This document shows, one piece after another, positions 1 to 7,043 of a stretch of DNA of 64,000 nucleotides; the stretch's first letter is position 1; every line of letters begins with the position of its first letter. This stretch comes from Rhizorhapis sp036570425 (GTDB taxonomy: Bacteria; Pseudomonadota; Alphaproteobacteria; Sphingomonadales; Sphingomonadaceae), in contig DATCYF010000002.1 in NCBI GenBank assembly GCA_036570425.1, positions 1 to 64,000 of the forward strand. Direction: 5' to 3'. Made by a program: the position numbers and the translations under genes. The notes beneath the pieces are model-generated. The model was not told the DNA's origin. It made no database searches and was given only the letters and a program-made list of their open reading frames with translations.

Positions 1-17
1 CGCAAAGGATGCACAAA

Positions 18-275
18 ATGCCAAGCAATCACCGGAAAGCAATAATCCTGCTGGCCCCGTTAGCAGCGCTGTGCTTGAGCGCCTGCGGGAACAGCAGCGT
101 CGAGGCGATTAAGCCGCCGCCCGAAAAGCTGACATGCGCTGGCGAACCGCCCGTTCCTGAAGGTGCAATAACTGACGCGGTAGTGGGGGACTATATGGTT
201 GCCCAGCGTGCGGCATGGTTTGATTGCCATTCGAGGGTGGAATGGCTCAGGGACTTCTTCGCAGGACTGGAATAA
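18..275 (+). CDS. Small lipoprotein, possible phage outer spanin (Rz1-like)
   Basis: An 85-residue protein with a classic lipoprotein signal: a positively charged start, a hydrophobic stretch and an LSAC lipobox near residue 20, so the mature protein would be a short lipid-anchored peptide. The mature part is proline-rich (KPPPEK, PPVPEG) and has two further cysteines. Short, proline-rich lipoproteins of this size are typical of Rz1-type outer spanins in phage lysis cassettes, where the partner gene lies just upstream; here that would be outside the window. An ATG at 9 is also in frame. ATG 18 is preferred because an AAGG sits at about the right distance before it. Function is inferred. Confidence 0.55.
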   Translation: MPSNHRKAIILLAPLAALCLSACGNSSVEAIKPPPEKLTCAGEPPVPEGAITDAVVGDYMVAQRAAWFDCHSRVEWLRDFFAGLE

Positions 276-395
276 AGAAGGGCCGCCCGCCGTGAAGTAA
301 GCGACCCTTCCACCTATTGCTCGATTCAGGAGCGGGACCCGGATAGCGATTCGGCAGGCTGTAGGAAAGCAAAAGATTCATGCTATGTTCTCATA

Positions 396-584
396 ATGCC
401 CGATTCGTCAGATGAAGAACGCCTGAAAGCCAATGCCGTTGTCGTGGAGGCTCTGTATCATGGGCTGAGAGGCGCGAAGAAGCGCAAACCTATTCCGGGG
501 CAGGATCGCTTGAACGAAGCGGCGTTGGGCTTGGCTAGGCGGCAGATGGCTAAAAATTCCAACCGTGGCCCATCAGACCCCTAA
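396..584 (+). CDS. Hypothetical 62-residue protein
   Basis: A short charged reading frame (MPDSSDEERLK...) with no recognised domain, no membrane segment and only a weak ribosome site before the ATG. Its last 35 bases overlap, on the opposite strand, the well-coupled small gene at 550-654, which lowers its credibility. It is kept because its composition (Ala/Arg/Glu-rich amphipathic segments) is plausible for a small phage protein and nothing else explains 396-550. It may not be a gene. Confidence 0.35.
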   Translation: MPDSSDEERLKANAVVVEALYHGLRGAKKRKPIPGQDRLNEAALGLARRQMAKNSNRGPSDP

Positions 585-654
585 TAATGTTGACCGCGAG
601 GAACGCGAAGATCGTGGCTCCGGCAATGGCGAGTGTCAGGCGGCTTATGCTCAT
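550..654 (-). CDS. 34-residue single-pass membrane peptide, last gene of the coupled string
   Basis: A very short frame starting MSISRLTL and ending HGWNF. It is mostly one hydrophobic segment (residues about 5-25) rich in Ala, Ile, Phe and Val, followed by a short polar tail. Its ATG shares the ATGA overlap with the stop of the 121-residue gene upstream, and a GGGAGAGG ribosome site lies just before it. This is the same coupling seen at the other junctions in the string, and is the main reason to believe it. No family is recognised; a holin-like or accessory membrane role is possible but not shown. Confidence 0.5.
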   Translation of the reverse strand: MSISRLTLAIAGATIFAFLAVNIIRGLMGHGWNF

Positions 655-1016
655 TGCACCTCTCCCTTCTGTGCTTCGCCCTTGTTTAGGAGGGCGCGAT
701 TCAAAGATTGAAGGTCGGCAATGTAGGCAAGCGTTCCTCCATTATCGAATATCCTCTGGCGAGCGCGTTTTACATCATCTGGCAAGCAAAGATCATCCGC
801 ATAGGTATGTAGCCAATCGTGGATAGCGTTATAAGACTTCTCCACCCCCGCTTCCAACTCCGCGACACGCTCACTCAGGGCTTTGATGCGGTCGGCGGCG
901 AGGCGCATAGTGCCAGCGGTAGGGTAGCCCTTTGCTGGTTCAATGCCGGGCATCTGATCGCCGTTCCAGTCCGTCGCATGTTCCCGCAGCCGCTCTATCA
1001 GTTCATCATCGGTCAT
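651..1016 (-). CDS. Hypothetical 121-residue phage protein
   Basis: An acidic protein beginning MTDDELIERLREHA. A central helical segment (MRLAADRIKALSERVAELE) looks like a short coiled coil. The segment 'DELIERLR...TMRLAADRIKALSERVAELEA' resembles the many small phage proteins that carry a DxIExLR start and a coiled coil of unknown purpose. The start at 1016 is chosen over a longer in-frame option because it forms an ATGA overlap with the stop of the upstream gene. Its own stop overlaps the start of the 34-residue membrane peptide in the same way. Function unknown. Confidence 0.6.
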   Translation of the reverse strand: MTDDELIERLREHATDWNGDQMPGIEPAKGYPTAGTMRLAADRIKALSERVAELEAGVEKSYNAIHDWLHTYADDLCLPDDVKRARQRIFDNGGTLAYIADLQSLNRALLNKGEAQKGEVQ

Positions 1017-1270
1017 TGGTTTATCCTCTCCGGGAATTGGCATTTCAGCAGGCGAGATTGATCCACCATCATTTGGCAGCAGGCCATTGCTGCTTGCTTT
1101 GCGTGATGATGGGATTGATCGAACGCCCTTGCGCTAATCATCGTCGGCAGGTGCGTAACCGTCACCCAAGCCGCATTAGGACCGCAATGCCACATGCCGC
1201 CGTTCGGGCGATCTTCGACAACCTCAACCTGGTATTCGTCGGCGGGGCACTTCCCCCTCTCCCCGCTCAT
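1013..1270 (-). CDS. Hypothetical 85-residue protein
   Basis: A small protein with several Cys, His and Trp residues. It starts MSGERGK, the same first seven residues as the PAPS-reductase-like gene just upstream. It is joined on both sides by ATGA overlaps (start with the upstream stop near 1267-1270, stop with the downstream start near 1013-1016). No domain is recognised. The cysteine and histidine residues are not spaced like an obvious zinc finger. The coupling to neighbours is good evidence that it is translated. Confidence 0.55.
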   Translation of the reverse strand: MSGERGKCPADEYQVEVVEDRPNGGMWHCGPNAAWVTVTHLPTMISARAFDQSHHHAKQAAMACCQMMVDQSRLLKCQFPERINQ

Positions 1271-2088
1271 GCAGCCGCCCCTTCCGAATTGCAGTGAAAG
1301 CCGCAGCCCCCGAAATCAGCGCCACGAACCTTGGTCGGTTGATCTAGAGGGATTTCGTCCAGGAAGCCGCGAACATTGCGCAACTTGCCGTCTGGGCCTT
1401 TCTCGCGCCGCAAAATAACCGGACGGGCACCGAAGCGGCGAGCCTGGTTGTTGCGGCGCTCAAACACTTCCGGGAACCACTTGCGGATGAGCGCCCAATA
1501 GTTCGGGCTGCTCGACTTCACGCAACCTATACAGTTGCCATTTGGCATGCCGATCTCATAAACCCACGGCCGACGAACGCCTCGCTGCTTTAGGATCGCG
1601 TGCGTGTTCTTCTTGGTCAGGCCCATTTCGATCAGCGGCGACCTCTGCTTCAGGAGAGGATAGTCAGCAAGCATCCCGTCAAAACGCGCGGCATCCAGCT
1701 TATCGGCGGCGTACCCCCAGAAGTGAGTATCGCTCGGCAACTGGTAGTCAAGCCGTGGCGCGAACTTCATTTCACCAGTGCAAGGGGCACCGTTCATGCC
1801 GGAGAGATATTTCCGGTCCTCAAACACCTCATCAATCGTGGCATAGCGATGACTGCGGATGCGGATGATCTCCTTGCCATACCACTGCTCAAGATCGTTG
1901 ATGAATCGATGGCTGTCCTCATGGACGCTATCACCTAGGTCGCAATGGATCGGGATAGCATCGGGATCATCCATCAAAACGAAGTGGGCCATCACAGCGC
2001 TGTTGACGCCATCGACCCACAGCAAGCGACGGCCCTTACCCCAATCGAGTGGAAGTGTGCCCTGAGCCTTCCCCCTCTCCCCGCTCAT
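1267..2088 (-). CDS. Phosphoadenosine phosphosulfate reductase family protein, phage type
   Basis: A 273-residue protein of the PP-loop ATP-pyrophosphatase/PAPS-reductase superfamily as found in phages and islands. Recognisable parts are the PP-loop region (LLWVDGVNSAVMA), the YLSGMNGAPCT segment and the GNCIGCVKSSSPNYW cysteine motif near the C-terminus. The usual SGG at the start of the PP-loop reads VDG here, so nucleotide binding may be altered. Cellular relatives reduce PAPS in sulfate assimilation. Phage members have no settled role and are often suggested to act in nucleic-acid modification. Start 2088 gives an ATGA overlap with the preceding gene; a longer in-frame start exists but lacks that support. 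Confidence 0.75.
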   Translation of the reverse strand: MSGERGKAQGTLPLDWGKGRRLLWVDGVNSAVMAHFVLMDDPDAIPIHCDLGDSVHEDSHRFINDLEQWYGKEIIRIRSHRYATIDEVFEDRKYLSGMNGAPCTGEMKFAPRLDYQLPSDTHFWGYAADKLDAARFDGMLADYPLLKQRSPLIEMGLTKKNTHAILKQRGVRRPWVYEIGMPNGNCIGCVKSSSPNYWALIRKWFPEVFERRNNQARRFGARPVILRREKGPDGKLRNVRGFLDEIPLDQPTKVRGADFGGCGFHCNSEGAAA

Positions 2089-2279
2089 GGCTGGGTTCCG
2101 GGGGTGGAGGCGACGCGAGACGAAACGCCACTCTTCGTCCGCTTGGCATAAACTGCCCACTCACCTTTGTCCCCATAGGCATAGATGCAGTCCTGGTGGC
2201 CATCACGGAGAAGAGATTGTGCCGCACGCAAGGCCAGCGATGCGCCGAAGTCTGTCTCAGCTTCAAGGATAATACGCAT
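2085..2279 (-). CDS. Hypothetical 64-residue protein
   Basis: A small protein starting MRIILEAETDFGASLALRAAQ, followed by a segment rich in Asp, Gly and Tyr. It is linked by ATGA overlaps at both ends: its start to the stop of the T5orf172-like gene at 2279-2281, its stop to the start of the PAPS-reductase-like gene. No family is recognised. The N-terminal pattern of a short strand followed by an amphipathic helix suggests a small folded alpha/beta protein. Confidence 0.55.
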   Translation of the reverse strand: MRIILEAETDFGASLALRAAQSLLRDGHQDCIYAYGDKGEWAVYAKRTKSGVSSRVASTPGTQP

Positions 2280-2788
2280 CACGCCCTCCGTGCGGTGGAG
2301 GGGGAGAGGCGGTCTATCTCTGCGAGAATGTCGGGGTGGCGGGAGAACCATTCGTTATGCAGACGGTGGGCGGCGAAAAGCTTGTGGTACAACTTCTCGC
2401 GACTTCCACCCCTCCGGGTTGCCAGCAAACGAACAGGTATGGGGCTGCACGCCTGAATGTCCTTGAGCCTGACAGCCGCGTTGACAGAGCGGCCAATCTT
2501 AATCGCGCCGGTGTCTCCACCAATAAAATAAGTCGTCGTCCCATCAAGTTCGCAGTCATCGAAATTGACCGTGCGGGCGCTTGAAAGATCAGCGCTTGTC
2601 ACCGGTTGGTCGCTCAAAGGATCCTCGACGATTATATCAACCTCTCTGACACTGTCGAAGATGTACATCAGCCTGCCGCCTGCACTGTACACAGCCAACA
2701 GGTCGGGGCCGTGCTTAATGCCTACCATCGCAGCGCCATTTGGCACTTCCGTTCGCCGTGGGATTTGGAGTATGTCATTACCAGTCAT
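2279..2788 (-). CDS. T5orf172/Mug113-type GIY-YIG domain protein
   Basis: A 169-residue protein. The C-terminal half (from about TTYFIGG to HNEWF) matches the T5orf172/Mug113 branch of the GIY-YIG nuclease fold: YFIGGDTGAIKIGRS, then a conserved Arg (VRLKDIQ), LLATRRGG, and a final Leu-His-x-Glu-Trp-Phe. Such domains are common in phages and islands and are thought to be DNA-acting nucleases. The N-terminal 80 residues are unrecognised. Start 2788 is chosen because AGGAAG lies six bases before it; an in-frame start further out has no such site. It is the first gene of the ATGA-coupled string running to 550. Confidence 0.7.
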   Translation of the reverse strand: MTGNDILQIPRRTEVPNGAAMVGIKHGPDLLAVYSAGGRLMYIFDSVREVDIIVEDPLSDQPVTSADLSSARTVNFDDCELDGTTTYFIGGDTGAIKIGRSVNAAVRLKDIQACSPIPVRLLATRRGGSREKLYHKLFAAHRLHNEWFSRHPDILAEIDRLSPSTARRA

Positions 2789-3006
2789 GCGAAGCTTCCT
2801 TTCGTGTGACAAGGGCCGGGTGCTGTTGACGCAGCTTTCCGGCCCGAACATTAAGACAGTGCTCCAAGGTTAGGCTTGAACCTTTTGACCCTCGGAACCG
2901 TGAATCTAACGGGAACAAACGCAACGATATGCGCGGGAACCCGCCTGTTATGTCACGGAAAACCGCCATATGCGGCGGGGAGATACGCCTTCGGGAGGCA
3001 GGGGCC

Positions 3007-3034
3007 GGAGGTTCGAATCCTCTCTCCCCGACCA
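3007..3034 (+). other. tRNA-Ser 3'-end fragment, probable attachment-site remnant
   Basis: A T-arm (GGAGG stem, TTCGAAT loop, CCTCT) is followed at once by a seven-base acceptor strand CTCCCCG, a discriminator A and an encoded CCA at 3032-3034. No D-arm or anticodon arm can be found in the 90 bases upstream, so this is not a whole tRNA gene. Read in reverse it encodes GERGFEPPAP, the peptide well known as a false gene opposite tRNA-Ser. It sits where phage-like genes meet chromosomal genes, as expected of a duplicated tRNA 3' end left by integration; the intact tRNA-Ser would be at the other end of the element. Confidence 0.6.
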
Positions 3035-3162
3035 AAAATCCAAATACTTGGCAGCGATTGAGACAGGGGCGGCAACCACAAACCGGACCTATCTTGTCAT
3101 GCGACCACCAGTCCTTGACTTCCCCCTTGTAATTTCCCGATTTCAGTCCGAAACGACTGCTC

Positions 3163-3612
3163 ATGCAGTATTTTGAAGATATTGAAATTGGCGCCCGCGC
3201 CAGTTTTGGGGAATACCTGGTTACACAGGGTGAGGTGATCGAATTTGCAGGAAAATATGATCCGCAGCCCTTTCACTTGTCCGATGAAGCCGCAGCGGAG
3301 ACGCACTTTGGTCGCTTATCCGCGAGTGGATGGCATACATGCGCCATGATGATGTCGATGTTGGTCGCACACCTGAAGGATAACGATCATGCTGGGCTCG
3401 GATCCCCGGGCATCGACGAACTTCGCTGGCTGAAACCCGTTTACCCCGGCGATACGCTACGCTGTGAGACAGAGATTCTTGAGAAGAACGCGTCGCGCAG
3501 TCGGCCCGAGATGGGCAGCTTTCGTAGCCGCATGACCGTGTTTAATCAGGAAAATATCCCGGTCATGACTTTTGTTTCAATCGGATTGGTCCGGCGGAGA
3601 CCGGTGGAATAG
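3163..3612 (+). CDS. MaoC-like (R)-specific enoyl-CoA hydratase family protein
   Basis: A 149-residue single hot-dog-fold protein of the MaoC dehydratase family. The conserved YDPQPFH motif (about residues 32-38) supplies the catalytic Asp/His pair of R-specific enoyl-CoA hydratases, and the surrounding GWHTCAMMM and LKPVYPGDTL segments are typical. It would hydrate trans-2-enoyl-CoA in fatty-acid breakdown or side pathways in the cytoplasm. It stands alone between the phage-like element and convergent DUF1467, so its substrate cannot be read from context. The ribosome site before the ATG is weak. Confidence 0.8.
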   Translation: MQYFEDIEIGARASFGEYLVTQGEVIEFAGKYDPQPFHLSDEAAAETHFGRLSASGWHTCAMMMSMLVAHLKDNDHAGLGSPGIDELRWLKPVYPGDTLRCETEILEKNASRSRPEMGSFRSRMTVFNQENIPVMTFVSIGLVRRRPVE

Positions 3613-3613
3613 A

Positions 3614-3886
3614 TCAGCGCGGAGGGCCCCCGAAAACATTAAGATCATCGGTGCCAATCCACCCATTCAGATAATTAATGTAAAAAACACCGAAGAGTAT
3701 TGCCGCGAGCAGAGTTGCTCTTAGCACCACTTTGCCCGGACGAAAATTCGTGGGCGCGCTGTCGGCATGACCTGGCAAAACCTTTTCACCGCTTTGGTCC
3801 GGCGTTTGGATGCCGAAGGGCAGAACCACGAAAGCGGAAATTACCCAAAAAAGGGAATAAATAGCGATGATTGATGTGATTTGCAT
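3614..3886 (-). CDS. DUF1467 family two-pass membrane protein
   Basis: A 90-residue protein with two hydrophobic segments (about residues 3-24 and 52-72) separated by a hydrophilic loop, and a glycine/proline-rich tail. This matches the small alphaproteobacterial DUF1467 family. It starts ten bases after the ribonuclease J stop, and in alphaproteobacteria it commonly closes the nuoN-birA-coaX-rnj string, as here. Function unknown. Confidence 0.8.
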   Translation of the reverse strand: MQITSIIAIYSLFWVISAFVVLPFGIQTPDQSGEKVLPGHADSAPTNFRPGKVVLRATLLAAILFGVFYINYLNGWIGTDDLNVFGGPPR

Positions 3887-3895
3887 GACGCCATC

Positions 3896-5536
3896 CTACT
3901 GCGTAATCAGCAATACGTCGACCACTGGCTTTTTGCCCGTCCAACGCGTGGCTGTCCTACGGACGGCCAGGCGAACTTTCTCCCGTAGCTTCTCCAGATC
4001 GGTAAAGCGGTCGCTAACCGCCTCTTGCGCCGCATCACTGGCTTCGTCGAGGAATGCATTGCGCTCCTCTTCTACGGGGACGCCCTGCATCCGTATGGCA
4101 GGTTTACCATTGATTTGGCCATTTCGTCCAAGTGCAACGGCGACACTGATATGGCCATTAGCCGCGATCTTCCGCCTCTCGTTCATGGTCGCGCCATCGG
4201 CTGGTAAAATTACGTCGCCATCCAGAATCAGCCGGCCAGTCGACTCATGACCGATTATAGCTGGCGTGCCGGGAGCCAAGCGGACGAGACTGCCATTGTT
4301 CTGAAAAATTGCGTTGGGAATGCCTGCCTCCTGACCCAGGCGCGCCTGCTCGGCCATATGCCGCAACTCACCATGGACAGGAACAAGCACTTGCGGTCTT
4401 ATCCAGCCATACATCGCCAACAATTCCGGCCGCCCGGGATGGCCCGAGACATGGACATGTGCTTGCCGGTCGGTAGTCATGTCCACATGCTTGGCAGCCA
4501 AAGCATTCTGGATTTTGCCAATGGCGATCTCATTGCCGGGGATCTGTTTTGAGGAGAAGACGACAAGGTCTCCCTTATCGAGCTTGATTGAATGCGTGTC
4601 GCCAGCAATACGCGCTAGCGCCGCGCGCGGTTCACCCTGCCCACCCGTGGCTATGATCATCACCTTGCTGCGGGGCATGCGCATGGCTTCGTCAAAATCG
4701 ACGAGATGCGGGAAATCTCTAAGATATCCCGCGGCCTTGGCATTGGTTATGATCCGATCCAGGGAACGTCCCGCCACGCAGAGTGTCCGGCCTATTTCTT
4801 TTGCCACCTGGCCCAACGTCTGCAAGCGCGCGGCGTTCGAGGCGAAGGTAGTTACCAGTACTCGATTTTTCGCTCCCGTTATCACCTCCAGCAAACCTGC
4901 GTGGACGTCACCCTCCGATCCGCTTTCTTCGGGGTTGAAGACGTTGGTGCTGTCACACACAAGCGCCAGCACGCCCTCATCACCGATAGCTGTCAGGTGT
5001 TCGGGCGTTGACGGCTCTCCCAACATCGGCCGCTCGTCCAGCTTCCAGTCACCTGTATGAAAGACATTGCCAAAAGGCGTTTCGATGAGGAGCGCATTAC
5101 CTTCCGGAATGGAATGGGCAAGGGGCACATAACGAAAGCCAAAGGGCCCAAGCGCGAAGCTGCCCTCATTGTCGATGATATTGATCTTGATATCGTTCGC
5201 CAGCCCCTCCTCTTCCAGCTTGCCCCGAATGAGAGCAGCGGTGAAAGGTGTCGCGTAAAGCGGTACATCAAGATCAGCAGCAAGATAGGGAATGGCGCCG
5301 ATATGATCCTCATGCCCATGCGTGAGAACGATGCCGAGCAGATCGTCGCGACGCTCCTCAATGAATCTCAAATCGGGAAGGACCAGGTCGATGCCGGGAT
5401 AGCTTGGATCGGAAAAGGTAAGGCCCAGATCTACCATGACCCATTTTCCCTGGGTTCCATAGAGATTGACATTCATGCCAATCTCTCCCGACCCGCCGAG
5501 GGCCAGGAAAAGCAGTTCATTGCCAGCTTTTGTCAT
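3896..5536 (-). CDS. rnj: Ribonuclease J
   Basis: A 546-residue metallo-beta-lactamase/beta-CASP ribonuclease, close to the usual family length. Visible are the metal-binding motif THGHEDHIGA (about residues 72-81), the HTGDWKLD motif, the beta-CASP segment ending VPVHGELRH, and a C-terminal domain. RNase J processes and degrades RNA with 5'-exonuclease and endonuclease activity, and in alphaproteobacteria it works alongside RNase E. The start is adjacent to the coaX stop with no spacer, so it is probably translated from the same nuo-birA-coaX transcript. Confidence 0.93.
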   Translation of the reverse strand: MTKAGNELLFLALGGSGEIGMNVNLYGTQGKWVMVDLGLTFSDPSYPGIDLVLPDLRFIEERRDDLLGIVLTHGHEDHIGAIPYLAADLDVPLYATPFTAALIRGKLEEEGLANDIKINIIDNEGSFALGPFGFRYVPLAHSIPEGNALLIETPFGNVFHTGDWKLDERPMLGEPSTPEHLTAIGDEGVLALVCDSTNVFNPEESGSEGDVHAGLLEVITGAKNRVLVTTFASNAARLQTLGQVAKEIGRTLCVAGRSLDRIITNAKAAGYLRDFPHLVDFDEAMRMPRSKVMIIATGGQGEPRAALARIAGDTHSIKLDKGDLVVFSSKQIPGNEIAIGKIQNALAAKHVDMTTDRQAHVHVSGHPGRPELLAMYGWIRPQVLVPVHGELRHMAEQARLGQEAGIPNAIFQNNGSLVRLAPGTPAIIGHESTGRLILDGDVILPADGATMNERRKIAANGHISVAVALGRNGQINGKPAIRMQGVPVEEERNAFLDEASDAAQEAVSDRFTDLEKLREKVRLAVRRTATRWTGKKPVVDVLLITQ

Positions 5537-6316
5537 TTATCTATTTGAACTCCGCTCATGCATCAGCGCCAAACCCTGTATGATCAGGTCAGGTGCGATC
5601 GCATCAAAAATATCCGTATGTTCGTCAAACAGGACGGCCAGGCCGCCGGTCGCGATCGTGCGCGTTGGGCGGCCGATTTCCGCCCTCAGCTTTGCAACAA
5701 GACCTTCCATCATAGCCACATAGCCCCAGAAGACACCAATATGCATCTGGTCCTCTGTAGTCCGCCCAATCACCGACGCGCCTGCTGGCGCTTCGATGGC
5801 GATGCGCGGCAGTTTCGCCGCAGCCAGTACCAAAGCGTCCAGCGAGAGATTGATACCGGGCGTTATGATGCCGCCTTTGTAGGCGCCGCTATAGTCAATG
5901 ACATCATAGGTGGTCGCTGTGCCGAAGTCGATGATGATCAGGTCGCCGGGGTAGAGATGGTGCGCCGCGATGGCATTGACAACCCGGTCTGCGCCTACTG
6001 TGCCGGGTTCTTCAACATCAAGCGTAATGCGCCAGGGTGCTGAAGACTCGCCCGCGATCAGCGGTTCGACCTTGAAATATTTTTTCGCCAGTACTTCCAG
6101 ATTGTGGAGCGCGCGCGGAACCACAGTGGCAATGATGACATCGTTTATGTCCTTCATTGCGAAACCTTCGAGCATCAGCAGCTGGTTAAGCCACACGGCA
6201 TATTCGTCGGCTGTCCGCCGGGCGTCTGTGGCAATCCGCCAGCGAGAGCGAATTTGACCGCGTTCCACCAAGGCAAAAACGACGTTGGTGTTTCCTGCGT
6301 CTATGGCAAGCAGCAT
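5537..6316 (-). CDS. coaX: Type III pantothenate kinase
   Basis: A 259-residue ASKHA-fold kinase of full family length. The N-terminal phosphate-binding motif AIDAGNTNVVFA, the GADRVVNAIAA segment and IIDFGTATTYDVI are all present. It phosphorylates pantothenate with ATP in the first committed step of coenzyme A synthesis and, unlike type I and II enzymes, is not feedback-inhibited by CoA. It lies directly between birA and rnj; pairing of coaX with birA is common across bacteria. Confidence 0.93.
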   Translation of the reverse strand: MLLAIDAGNTNVVFALVERGQIRSRWRIATDARRTADEYAVWLNQLLMLEGFAMKDINDVIIATVVPRALHNLEVLAKKYFKVEPLIAGESSAPWRITLDVEEPGTVGADRVVNAIAAHHLYPGDLIIIDFGTATTYDVIDYSGAYKGGIITPGINLSLDALVLAAAKLPRIAIEAPAGASVIGRTTEDQMHIGVFWGYVAMMEGLVAKLRAEIGRPTRTIATGGLAVLFDEHTDIFDAIAPDLIIQGLALMHERSSNR

Positions 6317-6326
6317 GATCTCTTCC

Positions 6327-7043
6327 TCAGATCAGAAAAATATCGCCGGCATGAATGACATGGCTGGTCCCATCAACCAAGCGAAGGATTAACGCGCCGT
6401 CCTGCCCAAGGTCTGCTAACGTGCCCTCGATAGCGGTTCCGTCCGGCAGGTGCGCCTTGAGCATCGTTCCCTTGGGATGTGCGTATTTCAGCCATTGAGA
6501 ACGCACCGGCGGCAGTCCGTATGTTCGCCATCTTTCCAGCCAACGGGCAAAGATATCAGCCAGTGTCTCGAGAAAATACCCGGGTTCAACATCTCCCGCG
6601 CCACATTCAGCCATGCTGGTCACGGGTCGGTCAAGTCCCTCGGGATGGTGTGCGATGTTAAGTCCTATACCGATGACAATGGCATCTCCCGTGCGCTCCA
6701 GCAACACGCCCGAAAGCTTTGCTCTCCCCACCAGAAGGTCGTTGGGCCATTTTATCGATATCTCATCAGCCCGAATATATAGGCTTACGGCCTCATGGAC
6801 TGCTACTGCCGTAACCAGCGCCAGCGTGCCCGGCGGCGGATCATGGGGACGCAACTGGACAAGCGTCGAGCAATAGAGATTGCCTGCGGGACTTTCCCAG
6901 CGTCGTGCAAGCCGCCCGCGCCCGCCGCTTTGTCGCTCGGCGCGTAGCCAGAAACCTTCTGCAATCGCCTGCTGACCTGCCAGCGATAGCAGGTCGGCAT
7001 TGGTAGAGCCCGTTTCGGCGATGGTTCGGATGTCGACCGTCAG
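6327..7043 (-). CDS. birA: Biotin-[acetyl-CoA-carboxylase] ligase, no standard start codon
   Basis: A biotin protein ligase of the short type, without a DNA-binding repressor domain. The frame contains the expected N-terminal motifs AETGSTNADL and GGRGRLARRW (biotin/ATP binding), then KWPNDLL and VIGIGLNI. These first motifs lie upstream of the first ATG/GTG/TTG in the frame (a TTG at 6854, which would give a 175-residue truncated and inactive protein). No ATG, GTG or TTG occurs between that point and the nuoN stop. A CTG at 7043 overlaps the nuoN TGA as CTGA, mimicking the ATGA junctions used elsewhere in this operon, and would give 238 residues. The start is therefore tentative. Confidence 0.85.
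   Translation of the reverse strand: MTVDIRTIAETGSTNADLLSLAGQQAIAEGFWLRAERQSGGRGRLARRWESPAGNLYCSTLVQLRPHDPPPGTLALVTAVAVHEAVSLYIRADEISIKWPNDLLVGRAKLSGVLLERTGDAIVIGIGLNIAHHPEGLDRPVTSMAECGAGDVEPGYFLETLADIFARWLERWRTYGLPPVRSQWLKYAHPKGTMLKAHLPDGTAIEGTLADLGQDGALILRLVDGTSHVIHAGDIFLI

Larger units (their letters stand above)
1..3034. mobile_element. Right-hand end of a phage-like integrated element
   Basis: The first 3 kb differ from the housekeeping genes that follow. They hold very small genes, minus-strand genes coupled by ATGA overlaps, phage-type families (PAPS-reductase-like, T5orf172/GIY-YIG-like) and a short lipoprotein of the kind found beside phage lysis genes. The block stops at a tRNA-Ser 3'-end fragment with an encoded CCA at 3007-3034, after which ordinary chromosomal genes begin at 3163. 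An element using a tRNA 3' end as attachment site would give this picture. No integrase or structural genes are in view, so the element type and the exact boundary are inferred. Confidence 0.55.

Noticed and set aside
2976..3034. A whole short tRNA, since CGGGGAG at 2976-2982 can pair with CTCCCCG at 3024-3030
   Set aside because: The interior lacks a D-arm and a seven-base anticodon loop and is only 59 bases long; the pairing is probably chance in GC-rich sequence.
2778..3164. Minus-strand frame containing GERGFEPPAPASRR
   Set aside because: This peptide is a well-known artefact read opposite tRNA-Ser genes; the frame crosses the tRNA-Ser fragment and has no ribosome site or family.
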